Of a stretch of 64,000 nucleotides of DNA, positions 39,687 to 47,489 are shown piece after piece (within the stretch, counting starts at the first letter, position 1; each line of letters starts with the position of its first letter). Source of the stretch: Streptococcus sp. LYSM12 (lineage in GTDB: Bacteria; Bacillota; Bacilli; Lactobacillales; Streptococcaceae); the NCBI RefSeq assembly GCF_004569635.1, contig NZ_SPOZ01000012.1:1-64000 (forward strand), given 5' to 3'. The notes under the pieces were generated by a model. It was not told the DNA's origin. It did no database searches and worked only from the letters and a program-made list of their open reading frames with translations. The translations under genes and the position numbers were made by a program.

Positions 39687-40174
39687 TACAAGGTCACCTC
39701 CTTGGTTTTTACTGCCGAAAGTTCTGTCACTCTAATTTTCTCTTTGGCCAGTTCTATCTCTTGGTCCAAGGTTTTATCAAAGGTTAAACCTTCTAGCTTC
39801 TCTGGATTAGACATCAGTTTCTTCAACAATTCATCCAAGTGATGATCGAGCAAGGTCTTATCCTTGGCATAAAAGTAGAGATAGTCTTTTTGCCAACTAA
39901 TTGCGATTGGCAGTTTTTCTGACTCCATCAACTCCTTAAATTTCTCCACATCGATTGGCTTATCCAGTATGTCTTTACTAACATCAATCGCTTCAATGGC
40001 GTAAGGACTTTGAAGGAGTTCTTCCATTTTTTGAACCCCAATCTTATAAGCTGAATCTTGAGCTAAGGCTTGCCTAGCCGACCATTCTAAGAGTTTTAAG
40101 AGGGTTCTGACTGTCAATAAACTACTTCTTTCTACGTATTGCATCGCTTGACGTTCTTGTTGTTCAGATGACAT
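39686..40174 (-). CDS. PcfB/DUF3801 family protein
   Basis: About 162 residues from the ATG at 40174, which follows GAGGAGG. The core SEKLPIAISWQKDYLYFYAKDKTLLDHHLDELLKKL is the DUF3801 fold seen in the ICE paralogue at 19265-19750. It should assist VirD4 in substrate recruitment. Its stop overlaps the start of virD4. Confidence 0.78.
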   Translation of the reverse strand: MSSEQQERQAMQYVERSSLLTVRTLLKLLEWSARQALAQDSAYKIGVQKMEELLQSPYAIEAIDVSKDILDKPIDVEKFKELMESEKLPIAISWQKDYLYFYAKDKTLLDHHLDELLKKLMSNPEKLEGLTFDKTLDQEIELAKEKIRVTELSAVKTKEVTL

Positions 40175-40211
40175 AGTGGCCTCCTCTTTTTTCGATTCCC
40201 TATCAAACATA

Positions 40212-40238
40212 AGGTGCTTCCATAATACGGAAGCACTC
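40212..40238 (-). terminator. hairpin ahead of pcfB
   Basis: GTGCTTCC (40214-40221) and GGAAGCAC (40229-40236) form an 8-bp stem between the CPBP and PcfB genes. The following T tract is short, so it may be a weak or regulated terminator. Confidence 0.5.
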
Positions 40239-40250
40239 TTGATTTTGGTA

Positions 40251-40835
40251 TCACAAGAAAGTTACGACATAAGCCAAACTATTCCAAAGTAAATGTAAGG
40301 CGATTGCCGTCATACAATCAGTTTTCAATCGAACAACAGCCAAGGTCAAGCCAAGACAGCTATAGATGAGCCAACTCCCTAACTGATTAGGTCCATGGGA
40401 TAGAACAAAGAGAAAACTGGTCACGCCTATTTGTTCAAAAGGGAATGTCAATTTTTCCCACAGCAATTGCCTGTAAACAATCTCTTCAAGAATACTTGCA
40501 TTGACCAGAAACAATAAAAAGATAATAGGAGGAACCTGTTTTCCTACTTGTACCAATACTGCTTGATTCCTAGTCTGAACTGGAAATAGGAAACTGATGA
40601 AGACTGCAAAAGCAACCATAGCCACAAAGCCAAGAAGCAACCAACTTAGGCGATTTTGTACGCCCACAATTTTTAATGGAACAGTTTTATGACGGGCAAT
40701 CTCTAAGCAAGTCACACTTAATAGGACCAATTGTAGCAAGACTATACCCTCTATTGTCAGATACTCTTTCAGGAATAAACTCACCAGAAGACCGTTAAGC
40801 TGTATGGCTAGATAAAACAACACTATCCTTATCAT
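40251..40835 (-). CDS. CPBP family intramembrane protease
   Basis: This 194-residue polytopic protein has the CAAX/bacteriocin-processing (CPBP) motifs: EEIVYRQLLW near residue 118, FVLSHGP near 146 and HLLWNSL near 183. Family members process peptides or give bacteriocin self-immunity; the substrate here is unknown. ATG at 40835 follows AGAGG and lies 2 bp after the preceding stop, so it belongs to the ICE operon. Confidence 0.85.
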   Translation of the reverse strand: MIRIVLFYLAIQLNGLLVSLFLKEYLTIEGIVLLQLVLLSVTCLEIARHKTVPLKIVGVQNRLSWLLLGFVAMVAFAVFISFLFPVQTRNQAVLVQVGKQVPPIIFLLFLVNASILEEIVYRQLLWEKLTFPFEQIGVTSFLFVLSHGPNQLGSWLIYSCLGLTLAVVRLKTDCMTAIALHLLWNSLAYVVTFL

Positions 40836-40837
40836 TG

Positions 40838-41071
40838 TCACCTCTTAAATAAATCTTCATAATCAATATCTAAGACTAGAACAATACGCTCAACCCATCT
40901 TATTTGTGGCATCAGACGATTAGATTTGTAATGCCGTAATTTTTGATAGAGGCGATTAAATTCACTTGGATAAACATATTGACCGTTGAATACTTTGCGA
41001 GCTAGTTCTGCCCAAGTGAGGTCTTTTTCAGCCAGAATGATTTCTAAATTGTCCCAAAATCGTTCATTCAT
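40838..41071 (-). CDS. small XRE-like helix-turn-helix protein
   Basis: This 77-residue protein has a Cro-type HTH: WDNLEIILAEKDLTWAELARKVFNGQYVYPSEFNRLYQKLR, ending LDIDYEDLF as XRE regulators often do. It is located between the Spx-like and CPBP genes of the ICE. It may regulate transfer genes. Confidence 0.65.
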   Translation of the reverse strand: MNERFWDNLEIILAEKDLTWAELARKVFNGQYVYPSEFNRLYQKLRHYKSNRLMPQIRWVERIVLVLDIDYEDLFKR

Positions 41072-41079
41072 CTTCACAC

Positions 41080-41463
41080 CTACCCTGTCACTTGTTTCAT
41101 CAGACTGGCCTGAAACAACTCTTCTTTTACCTGTCTGGGAAGAAAAGTACGTACTTCGTCTAGCCCAATAGCTGGATAGACGTGATTCTGACAGACAATG
41201 AGAGGCAGACGAAGGTTTTGGTCTGGCTTTTGGAGAATGAGCTGAATCATCTCATTCAAACTTATCGAATATTGACTTTTAAAGCGAAGAAATCGTGGCG
41301 ACAGCAACTCAAAACAATCCGTGGTTTTGGCAAAGAGTGACAGTATGATTTCACGGGTTACCTCACATGCTTTTGTACAACGATAAGCCACTCCATAGGT
41401 CGTCAAAATGGTTAGTAAATCTTGATTTGTATTGGTATTATTTCCTAGATATACCTCAAGCAT
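41080..41463 (-). CDS. Spx/ArsC-like protein lacking the CxxC site
   Basis: This 127-residue protein has the Spx/arsenate-reductase fold outline: an opening strand-loop (MLEVYLGNNTNTNQDLLTIL), and LRLPLIVCQNHVYPAIGLDEVRTFLPRQVK, which parallels the Spx C-terminal PLIVDxxRLQVGYNxDxIRxFLPRxVR. The N-terminal CxxC redox switch is replaced by NTNT, so a redox role is unlikely. Binding to RNA polymerase alpha remains possible. AAGGAGGTG precedes the ATG. Confidence 0.78.
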   Translation of the reverse strand: MLEVYLGNNTNTNQDLLTILTTYGVAYRCTKACEVTREIILSLFAKTTDCFELLSPRFLRFKSQYSISLNEMIQLILQKPDQNLRLPLIVCQNHVYPAIGLDEVRTFLPRQVKEELFQASLMKQVTG

Positions 41464-41473
41464 AGGCACCTCC

Positions 41474-41902
41474 TTATAGGGTTAGGCTATTTTCAACTGT
41501 TGGTTCAGGAGTTGAGAAATAGCGACTCATATCAATGGGCATCCGTCCTTCACCAAAGCACTTGACCGTCACTAGAGTCGTTAAAATGCCCTCCTTTCCC
41601 CTAGCAGAATAATTTTCACCAAAGGCACGAAAGGCCAGGTGATTGTCTTTCGTCAATAGTGTATCTACACCATTTTTAATATCCCTAGTTTCCATAAAAT
41701 CCGAAATCTGATGAAGATTGGATTCGTAGAATAGGGGATCATTCATCTCTTTGTGGTAATCATCTTCAAAAGTTACCTCAAAGTCACAATCAAAATTGGG
41801 GAGCGACAGTATCTTTTGTAATAGCTGATTGGTTTCAGCTTGGTGAATACGTTCTTCTAATTCAGTACAATCTAGGATACTTTTCTTATGTAGTAAGTTC
41901 AT
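41474..41902 (-). CDS. conserved hypothetical ICE protein
   Basis: This protein of 142 residues is acidic, without signal or membrane segments. Its C-terminal half (DNHLAFRAFGENYSARGKEGILTTLVTVKCFGEGRMPIDMSRYF) has no family I can name. ATG at 41902 is chosen over upstream in-frame codons that overlap the methyltransferase further; GGAAGAGGAAG precedes it. It overlaps the methyltransferase stop by 17 bp. Confidence 0.7.
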   Translation of the reverse strand: MNLLHKKSILDCTELEERIHQAETNQLLQKILSLPNFDCDFEVTFEDDYHKEMNDPLFYESNLHQISDFMETRDIKNGVDTLLTKDNHLAFRAFGENYSARGKEGILTTLVTVKCFGEGRMPIDMSRYFSTPEPTVENSLTL

Positions 41903-43241
41903 GTTTTTCTTCCTCTTCCGTTCTTCTAAATTCTCTGGCAATGGCTTCAATAACTGTGACAGTCACGCTATTGCCGGCCTGTTTGTATAGTTGGCTCTTA
42001 CTAGAAACACTCTCTGCTCTTTCATAAGCCCAATCAGGAAAGCCTTGAAGTCTGAAGCACTCTCTTGGTGTCAGTCGTCTTATTCTCAGGCGATAAAGTT
42101 TCCCCTCTAAGACAATGCCTGTGACTTCATACCACTTATCCTGTCGATATTCCAGAGCAGCAACTACTACTCCCATATTGTCTGAAGTCGTCAGAGTATT
42201 GGATATTCCCTTTCCCACACGTCCCCTACGTTTGGTTGAGTCTGGATAAGCCAGATTGACAGAGTCTCCAAGAGTTGCCTTTGCGTACCCTGTTTTAGTG
42301 GCTTCCTTGATTTTCAGAAATGGCAGCTCCTCCCTCAGCAAAATCTTTGGCACCTTGTCTCCACCTTGCATGGTGGTCAAGGTCGGTGACAAGCCAGAAA
42401 TGTCAAATACTCTACCGGTCTGGTCAAAGCTAGTCGGCAGATTTCCTGCGACAACAACTCCGTGTTTGTCTTGACTGGTCAAAGTAAACATAGGGTCTTG
42501 ATTGTCCTTAAATCGACGACCATGTTGGCGTTTTTCTAGTCTATCTGGTGTTAAGACTGGAATGGCGATTTTTGCACCCTCTCCTTTACCTCTTGTTAGT
42601 GTAGGAGCAAGTCCACTCGTCAGATAGACTTCACCATTCAAACCATGTTTAGAGGGATTGATATTTCCTAGCCTTTCAAGATGAGCTGGGCTGTCTTCTC
42701 TTCTGAGAGGAAATATGAATCTGGAACGGTATCTTCTAGAATGTCCGATAATAAAGACCCGTTCTCTGTTTTGCGGGACTTGGAAGTCCTTGCTGTTAAG
42801 CACCTGCCATTCGACATCATACCCCAATTCATCCAGCGTGGAGAGGATTGTGGCGAACGTCCGTCCCTCGTCGTGATTGAGTAGGCCTTTGACGTTTTCC
42901 AAAAATAGAAAACGTGGTTGGATTTGTTTGGCCGCTCGAGCAATCTCAAAAAAGAGAGTCCCTCGAGTATCTTCAAATCCCAATCGTCTGCCTGCGAGTG
43001 AAAATGCTTGGCAAGGAAATCCCCCGCAGATGATGTCCACTTGCCCTCTAAATTGTCTAAAGTCATGGTCTGTGACCTCTTTAATGTCATGGTATTCTAT
43101 TTCCCCTTCTGTGTTAAACATGGCTTTATAAGATGTTCTAGCGAATTTATCAATTTCACAAAAGCCCAGGCATTTATGACCCTGTGATTCCATCCCTAGC
43201 CTAAAACCGCCTATCCCAGCAAATAAATCTAAAAATTTCAT
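41886..43241 (-). CDS. DNA (cytosine-5-)-methyltransferase
   Basis: This 451-residue protein has all main C5-methylase motifs: I (FLDLFAGIGGFRLG, residues 3-16), IV (GGFPCQAFSLAG with the catalytic Cys near 78), VI (ENVKGLL), VIII (QNRERVFIIG), IX (RRLTPRECFRLQGFPD) and X (QAGNSVTVTVIEAIA). There is a sizeable target-recognition region between VIII and IX. No restriction endonuclease is adjacent, so it looks solitary and may protect the ICE from host restriction on entry. The target sequence cannot be read from the protein. Confidence 0.95.
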   Translation of the reverse strand: MKFLDLFAGIGGFRLGMESQGHKCLGFCEIDKFARTSYKAMFNTEGEIEYHDIKEVTDHDFRQFRGQVDIICGGFPCQAFSLAGRRLGFEDTRGTLFFEIARAAKQIQPRFLFLENVKGLLNHDEGRTFATILSTLDELGYDVEWQVLNSKDFQVPQNRERVFIIGHSRRYRSRFIFPLRREDSPAHLERLGNINPSKHGLNGEVYLTSGLAPTLTRGKGEGAKIAIPVLTPDRLEKRQHGRRFKDNQDPMFTLTSQDKHGVVVAGNLPTSFDQTGRVFDISGLSPTLTTMQGGDKVPKILLREELPFLKIKEATKTGYAKATLGDSVNLAYPDSTKRRGRVGKGISNTLTTSDNMGVVVAALEYRQDKWYEVTGIVLEGKLYRLRIRRLTPRECFRLQGFPDWAYERAESVSSKSQLYKQAGNSVTVTVIEAIAREFRRTEEEEKHELTT

Positions 43242-43260
43242 TTTTCCTCTCTTTCCAACT

Positions 43261-43290
43261 AAAAAAGAGCCTTACACTTGTAAAACTCTT
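43261..43290 (-). terminator. leader terminator ahead of methyltransferase
   Basis: GAGCCTTACA (43267-43276) pairs, with two G-U pairs, to TGTAAAACTC (43279-43288). The minus strand then reads TTTTTT, ending 20 bp before the methyltransferase ATG. Confidence 0.65.
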
Positions 43291-43292
43291 GC

Positions 43293-43388
43293 TTATATAT
43301 GATCATCCATTTCTGGTGCACGGATGATTTCAACAATCAAAATGATGATAGAAATCAGATAGATTCCACCTAGTATCCACCAAATCAT
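43293..43388 (-). CDS. 31-residue membrane peptide
   Basis: A short frame encodes MIWWILGGIYLISIIILIVE plus IIRAPEMDDHI: one membrane helix with a short acidic tail. GGAGGTGA lies just before the ATG, and the repA stop is 2 bp upstream, so expression with repA is likely. Small membrane peptides occur at this place in rplL-type ICEs. The function is unknown. Confidence 0.65.
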   Translation of the reverse strand: MIWWILGGIYLISIIILIVEIIRAPEMDDHI

Positions 43389-43389
43389 C

Positions 43390-44208
43390 TTATTCACCTC
43401 CTTTTACTTCTTGTCGTCTCAGTTGCTTGGTCCACTCCGACAGCACACCATTAAATACGTATTCAGCTATTACTTCGGCTGACCGAGCAAATCGCATTTG
43501 TTCCAATGCATACTGATACCGGTCACTAAAATAAATCATGGCATAGTCACTAGCAGACTGAGATAGACCTGTCTGTCTTAACTGGTCATGAACCAAACCC
43601 CAAATATAGTCTCGATCGTACTTGGTCACGCCATCGACTTTTGAAGTAAAGTTTTCTTCTTTTTTCTCATCTACTAGCTGCCTCTCCTCCTCGTCCTTCA
43701 TAACTAAGTCACTCCCTTCAGTTTCACTATATTTAGTCTCACTTCCTTCAGTCTCACTAGGGGCTGAATATAAGACCGGCCCCGTCTTTCTTTGAGACTC
43801 CCCTAGTGTTTTTTTAACACTAGCCCCGTCTGTATGTAAGACTGGGGTAGGTTCATGTTCTAATTCCCCCAAGTAAATTTTATTTGCCATTCGACCTCTT
43901 TCACTAGAGGACTGTTGGACTTCATCAATTAAGCCATATTCACGTAAGGTTTTCTTGATAGAGAGTAGTTTTGACTTTGAACAGCCTAATAGTGCCATCA
44001 GATTTGAATTGGAATAAATCAAATAAATAGCCCCATCCTCATCAATCCAGCCTTTACTCAAAGACAACTCCAACCGATCTTTTAAAACCGCGTAGGCTAC
44101 CTTAACTTCCAGCTTCATATCCTTATAACGTTCACTCTCAAACAAAATTTTAGGGAGTTTATAATAACGCTCTGATGTCTGATATTGATTAGCGGTAATA
44201 CGTTTCAT
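43390..44208 (-). CDS. replication initiator RepA_N-type protein of the outer ICE
   Basis: This 272-residue protein opens with RYYKLPKILFESERYKDMKLEVKVAYAVLKDRLELS and KGWIDEDGAIYLIYSNSNLMALLGCSKSKL, the RepA_N winged-helix domain. A low-complexity linker rich in Ser/Glu/Thr covers residues 115-185, and the C-terminus is helical. It probably allows replication of the excised ICE. The start overlaps the preceding small gene by 4 bp. Confidence 0.88.
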   Translation of the reverse strand: MKRITANQYQTSERYYKLPKILFESERYKDMKLEVKVAYAVLKDRLELSLSKGWIDEDGAIYLIYSNSNLMALLGCSKSKLLSIKKTLREYGLIDEVQQSSSERGRMANKIYLGELEHEPTPVLHTDGASVKKTLGESQRKTGPVLYSAPSETEGSETKYSETEGSDLVMKDEEERQLVDEKKEENFTSKVDGVTKYDRDYIWGLVHDQLRQTGLSQSASDYAMIYFSDRYQYALEQMRFARSAEVIAEYVFNGVLSEWTKQLRRQEVKGGE

Positions 44209-44378
44209 GATTGTCCCTCCAAGACTAAAAGTCCAAAATTCCCGAATTCATCAAATCGGATTAAACCTGTTTGTTCCATTTCATTTACCAGTTGAGTTGC
44301 TTTTAGATTATCAACTCCCATGATGGTCATGATATGGCTCTTCACGATATGACGTGATGACTGTTCTTCCTTTTGCAT
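44205..44378 (-). CDS. small hypothetical protein, first gene of the outer ICE
   Basis: The 57 residues include SHIMTIMGVDNLKATQLVNEMEQTGLIRFDEFGNFG, which reads like a small winged-helix fold. ATG at 44378 follows GGAGG. It is the first gene after the rplL junction and overlaps repA by 4 bp. A regulatory role is possible. Confidence 0.7.
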   Translation of the reverse strand: MQKEEQSSRHIVKSHIMTIMGVDNLKATQLVNEMEQTGLIRFDEFGNFGLLVLEGQS

Positions 44379-44394
44379 AATTACCTCCAAAACG

Positions 44395-44428
44395 CAAAAA
44401 TGGGGTAGACAATCTAGTGTCTACCCCC
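44395..44428 (-). terminator. leader terminator ahead of the first ICE gene
   Basis: GGGGTAGACA (44402-44411) and TGTCTACCCC (44418-44427) form a perfect 10-bp stem. The minus strand continues ATTTTTG, then directly the ribosome site of the first ICE gene. Confidence 0.75.
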
Positions 44429-44444
44429 GAAAGTTTATTAAAAC

Positions 44445-44479
44445 AAAAATCCTGCCAAAGAATTTTTGGCAGGATTTTT
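44445..44479. terminator. bidirectional terminator between rplL and the ICE
   Basis: AAAAATCCTGCCAAA and TTTGGCAGGATTTTT flank a short loop, with A/T tracts on both sides. It now serves as terminator for the rplJ-rplL operon although it lies on the ICE side of the att site. Confidence 0.85.
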
Positions 44480-44576
44480 GGCAGGAAACCAAATCAATTT
44501 ATCAGTTTCTATCAATCGCTTATCGCTCTCAAAGACTGGTAAATAGGGATTCCGCAATCTAATTATGATATGACTC

Positions 44577-44591
44577 TTATTTAAGAGTAAC
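44577..44591. other. attR-type site of the rplL-integrating ICE
   Basis: TTATTTAAGAGTAAC is the 15-bp core used by the ICESa2603 family. It includes the rplL stop codon and last codons, so the ICE keeps rplL intact. The partner copy lies outside the window. Confidence 0.92.
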
Positions 44592-44945
44592 TGAAGCTCC
44601 AGCTTCTTCCAATTTAGCTTTGATTTCTTCAGCTTCTGCAGTTGCAACACCTTCTTTAACCACTGCAGGTGCTCCATCAACAAGTTCTTTAGCTTCTTTA
44701 AGACCAAGACCTGTGATTTCACGTACAACTTTGATAACGCCAACTTTTTTGTCACCAGCAGATGTCAATTCAACGTCAAATGAATCTTTGGTTGCACCAG
44801 CATCAGCAGCACCAGCTGCAGCTACAGCTACAGGGGCAGCAGCAGTTACACCAAATTCTTCTTCAATCGCTTTTACAAGATCGTTAAGCTCAAGGATTGA
44901 AGCTTCTTTAATTTCAGCAATAATGTTTTCAATGTTCAATGCCAT
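44577..44945 (-). CDS. rplL: 50S ribosomal protein L7/L12
   Basis: This 122-residue protein has an N-terminal dimerisation helix ([23 protein letters not shown]), an Ala/Gly-rich hinge ([14 protein letters not shown]) and the conserved C-terminal domain ([27 protein letters not shown]). It forms the ribosomal stalk that recruits translation factors. The ATG at 44945 follows GGAGG; an upstream in-frame extension is rejected. Its last codons are the ICE att site and are unchanged. Confidence 0.98.
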   Translation of the reverse strand: MALNIENIIAEIKEASILELNDLVKAIEEEFGVTAAAPVAVAAAGAADAGATKDSFDVELTSAGDKKVGVIKVVREITGLGLKEAKELVDGAPAVVKEGVATAEAEEIKAKLEEAGASVTLK

Positions 44946-45019
44946 TGTTATTTCCTCCAAATAGTGTTGTTTTTTAATAAATAATAGATGGGTGTAGCAC
45001 TAGGCTACCTCTTGACGCA

Positions 45020-45520
45020 TTAAGCAGCGTCTTCTTTGCTTTCTGCAACAGCTTTAACAGCGTATGCAACGTTGCGAACTGGCGCTTGAAGTACAGATAA
45101 GAGCATAGAAAGCATACCTTCCCTGTTTGGTAATGCTGCAAGAGCTTGAATTTCTTCTTTTGAAGAAACTTTGCCTTCGATTGCACCACCTTTGATTTCA
45201 AGAGCTTCAGCATTTTTAGCAAAATCATTCAAGATTTTCGCCGGTGCAATAACATCTTCGTTTGAAAATGCAATCGCAGATGGTCCAACAAAAATTGATG
45301 CAAGTTCTTCAAGACCAGCTTTCTCAGCTGCGCGACGCAAGATTGAGTTTTTAATGACTTTATACTCAACTTCACTTCCACGAAGATCACGACGAAGAAC
45401 TGTATCTTGCTCAACTGTCAAACCACGTGCATCCACAACTACGATAGATGCTGCAGCTTTCATCTTTTCAGCAACTTGATCAACTAATTCTGCTTTTTTA
45501 GCGATAATAGCTTCACTCAT
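45020..45520 (-). CDS. rplJ: 50S ribosomal protein L10
   Basis: This 166-residue protein starts [20 protein letters not shown] and has [21 protein letters not shown] and [15 protein letters not shown], the L10 RNA-binding domain; the C-terminal helix binds L7/L12. The ATG at 45520 follows GGAGG; the longer frame would run into the leader. It is co-transcribed with rplL and autoregulated through the leader at 45565-45690. Confidence 0.98.
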   Translation of the reverse strand: MSEAIIAKKAELVDQVAEKMKAAASIVVVDARGLTVEQDTVLRRDLRGSEVEYKVIKNSILRRAAEKAGLEELASIFVGPSAIAFSNEDVIAPAKILNDFAKNAEALEIKGGAIEGKVSSKEEIQALAALPNREGMLSMLLSVLQAPVRNVAYAVKAVAESKEDAA

Positions 45521-45564
45521 TAGTGTTTTACCTCCGTTATTATTTTGGGTTCGAGCTCGTTTCA

Positions 45565-45690
45565 ATAAAAAAACGTGCCAAACCTAGACACGAAAGTACA
45601 AATACGTTTCTAATCCGTTTTGTGCCTCGGTAGGATGTTTATGAGTTGAACTCCCCTACTGTCTTAGGTCAGTTTTTTCAAACCTTACTC
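45565..45690 (-). ncRNA. ribosomal protein L10 leader
   Basis: Between the promoter and rplJ lies about 125 nt of transcribed sequence with several pairing arms (for example CCTAGACACGAAAGTAC and TGTGCCTCGGTAGGAT on the plus strand). It ends in an A/T-rich AAAAAA tract on the plus strand, a terminator-like U run. Position and features match the L10 leader that binds L10-L12 and controls the operon. Confidence 0.8.
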
Positions 45691-45719
45691 ATACTAACAT
45701 ACTTTCTCATACTTTGCAA
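45691..45719 (-). promoter_or_regulatory. rplJ-rplL promoter
   Basis: On the minus strand TTGCAA (45714-45719), a 17-bp spacer and TAGTAT (45691-45696) form a sigma-A promoter just upstream of the L10 leader. Confidence 0.8.
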
Positions 45720-45740
45720 GAGTTTTTGCTCAAAAATAAG

Positions 45741-45769
45741 AAAAAATGTAGTCAAAAACTACATTTTTT
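45741..45769. terminator. bidirectional terminator
   Basis: AAAAAATGTAGT and ACTACATTTTTT enclose a CAAAA loop. It terminates the small gene at 45865-46245. A second inverted repeat (GAGAAAGGAGC ... GCTCCCTCTC, 45791-45852) stands just before it. Confidence 0.85.
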
Positions 45770-45864
45770 CTACCTTGATTCAGATATATTGAGAAAGGAG
45801 CAAGAGAAAAATCATGTTTTCGAAAAAAACATATCCTAGCTCCCTCTCTTTATTTGATACTAAT

Positions 45865-46245
45865 TTATTTTTGTCTTTGCTCTTGAAGATATTCTTTAAC
45901 TTCAGCAATAGTAGTAGCTACTGTTTCATCATCAAAAGACACTCGCTCAATTAAATCACCGTTCTCATCTCGAACTTCTGAATAAGAATGAACATCATTC
46001 GTCAGAGTGCTCAAATAACCACCACTTTTATCCGCAATAATGAGCGTTGCGTCATCTTCACCTTGAAAATAGTCATTAACTTCTTCTTCACTAGCGTCTT
46101 TTAGCAGATGAGCATAGATTTGAATCGTACGATTATTAGGTAGAGCATCCTCTGAAGCAAGAGCTGGCTGCTTTAGTAGAAATCCTCCTAACGAGGTCGC
46201 AATAATACCTAAAACTATTAGATTAACAAGATACTTTACTTTCAT
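45865..46245 (-). CDS. secreted hypothetical protein
   Basis: This 126-residue protein has an N-terminal signal (KYLVNLIVLGIIATSLGGFLL, cleavage near ALASED). The mature part is small and acidic: YAHLLKDASEEEVNDYFQGEDDATLIIADK. I do not recognise a family. AAGGAGA precedes the ATG. It lies 15 bp downstream of the broken small gene at 46261-46485 and probably shares its promoter. Confidence 0.75.
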   Translation of the reverse strand: MKVKYLVNLIVLGIIATSLGGFLLKQPALASEDALPNNRTIQIYAHLLKDASEEEVNDYFQGEDDATLIIADKSGGYLSTLTNDVHSYSEVRDENGDLIERVSFDDETVATTIAEVKEYLQEQRQK

Positions 46246-46260
46246 ATAGTTTCTCCTTTC

Positions 46261-46485
46261 TTAAACAGGATTTGTTACCTGATATCTAGAGCCAACAACA
46301 GGATTATGGGTTCTAAAATAAGTACCAGACTTACTATAAATTGGCAATACTTGCCCTGGATAAATTGGAGTTGAATTACCTTTTCGATCATCTACAAGCC
46401 CAGAATCTCCATATACTGACCAATAGAGATAATCTCCTTTTATATGAAATACATAATTTCAAAGAAGCCATACTACCAATATCAT
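46261..46485 (-). pseudogene. small gene with an in-frame TGA at codon 9
   Basis: A good promoter (46519-46548), an AGGAGG site and an ATG at 46485 lead into MILVVWLL, then TGA (46459-46461). The same frame then continues open for 65 codons to a TAA at 46261, with sensible residues such as GDYLYWSVYGDSGLVDD and YPGQVLPIYSKSGTYFR. The layout suggests one gene broken by a point mutation (TGG to TGA would do it) or recoded. No homologue is recognised; the C-terminal part looks like a small beta-rich secreted domain. Confidence 0.6.
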
Positions 46486-46518
46486 TGCCTCCTTCCTTCG
46501 TACACCTTCTTCGCTTCT

Positions 46519-46548
46519 ATTATACATTACTTTATAAGGAAACGTCAA
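46519..46548 (-). promoter_or_regulatory. promoter of the broken small gene and secreted protein
   Basis: TTGACG (46543-46548), an 18-bp spacer and a perfect TATAAT (46519-46524) on the minus strand, 34 bp upstream of the ATG at 46485. Confidence 0.8.
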
Positions 46549-46619
46549 GAAAGCGCTATCTTTTTTTGTAACAAAGGCATAGGGAAAATCATTTATTGAA
46601 AAAATGATGAAAATGTTAA

Positions 46620-46860
46620 GTCCCATGTAAAATGGACACTAAAAAAAGATAGACATTTTCAAGGTATGACTATCTTTATTTTGAGGTATCCATGTCTTTT
46701 CTCTCTTGTGGTCTGTGGTAGTTATACCAATCAATGTATTGTCTAATTGACGGATGAGACTGTTTCTATCTTTAGCTGGAAATAGTCTCAAGGACTCACT
46801 CTTCAAGTGAGAAAAGAACCTCCTTATAAGAATAGTATATAACTTTTTTATACTGTCCAT
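46620..46860 (-). mobile_element. IS3-family transposase remnant
   Basis: Two minus-strand frames carry transposase pieces: FFSHLKSESLRLFPAKDRNSLI (near 46740-46820), then after a frameshift IRQYIDWYNYHRPQERKDMD, ending at a TAA near 46676. This is the C-terminus of IS3/IS150-type OrfB with the YN.RPH-like motif. Frameshifted and lacking the catalytic core, it is dead. A GTGTCCATT-like end lies near 46625. Confidence 0.75.
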
Positions 46861-46892
46861 TATAAGTGGTTCTTTTCAAAAACTACATTTTC

Positions 46893-47480
46893 TTATATTT
46901 CACTCAAAATACTCTCCCAAGCTTTGTCAAATCCATATCTGGTTTCAGATGAAAAGACAACAAACTGATCATTCGTATCAAAATCCAATTTTTTCTTAAT
47001 CATTGATTCATGCTTGTTCCATTTACCTCTCGGAATCTTATCTGCCTTTGTCGCAACAATGATAACCGGGATTTCATAATATTTCAAAAACTCGTACATT
47101 TGAACATCATCTACTGATGGCTCATGCCGCATATCAACTAGACTAACCACAGCCCGCAAATTATCGCGATTAGTCAAGTATTCCTCAATCATCCTCCCCC
47201 ATTTAGCACGTTCTGTCTTTGAAACCTTAGCATAGCCATAACCTGGTACATCAACAAAGCGAATCTTATCGTCAATATTGTAGAAATTCAGTTGTTGCGT
47301 CTTTCCAGGTTTGCTGGATGTCCGGGCGAGATTTTTACGCCCCAGAAGTGTATTGATAAAAGAGGATTTTCCAACATTAGAACGTCCTGCAAGAGCAATT
47401 TCTGGCATCTCATCCTGCGGATATTGAGCCTTGGAAACAGCACTCAAAACGATTTCTGCATTGTTTGTATTGATTTCCAT
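46893..47480 (-). CDS. engB: ribosome biogenesis GTPase YsxC/EngB
   Basis: This 195-residue protein has G1 [11 protein letters not shown]2/G3 [11 protein letters not shown] and [11 protein letters not shown]4 [11 protein letters not shown] and a G5-like [10 protein letters not shown]. It helps assemble the 50S subunit and is essential in many bacteria. It lies 9 bp behind clpX, the usual streptococcal pairing. Confidence 0.97.
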   Translation of the reverse strand: MEINTNNAEIVLSAVSKAQYPQDEMPEIALAGRSNVGKSSFINTLLGRKNLARTSSKPGKTQQLNFYNIDDKIRFVDVPGYGYAKVSKTERAKWGRMIEEYLTNRDNLRAVVSLVDMRHEPSVDDVQMYEFLKYYEIPVIIVATKADKIPRGKWNKHESMIKKKLDFDTNDQFVVFSSETRYGFDKAWESILSEI

Positions 47481-47489
47481 CTACTCTCC

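Noticed and set aside
44438..44755. 105-codon frame overlapping rplL and the ICE end
   Set aside because: It is an out-of-frame reading across rplL and the att site; rplL explains the conserved part.
46341..46571. 76-codon plus-strand frame
   Set aside because: Antisense to the broken small gene and its promoter; no ribosome site.
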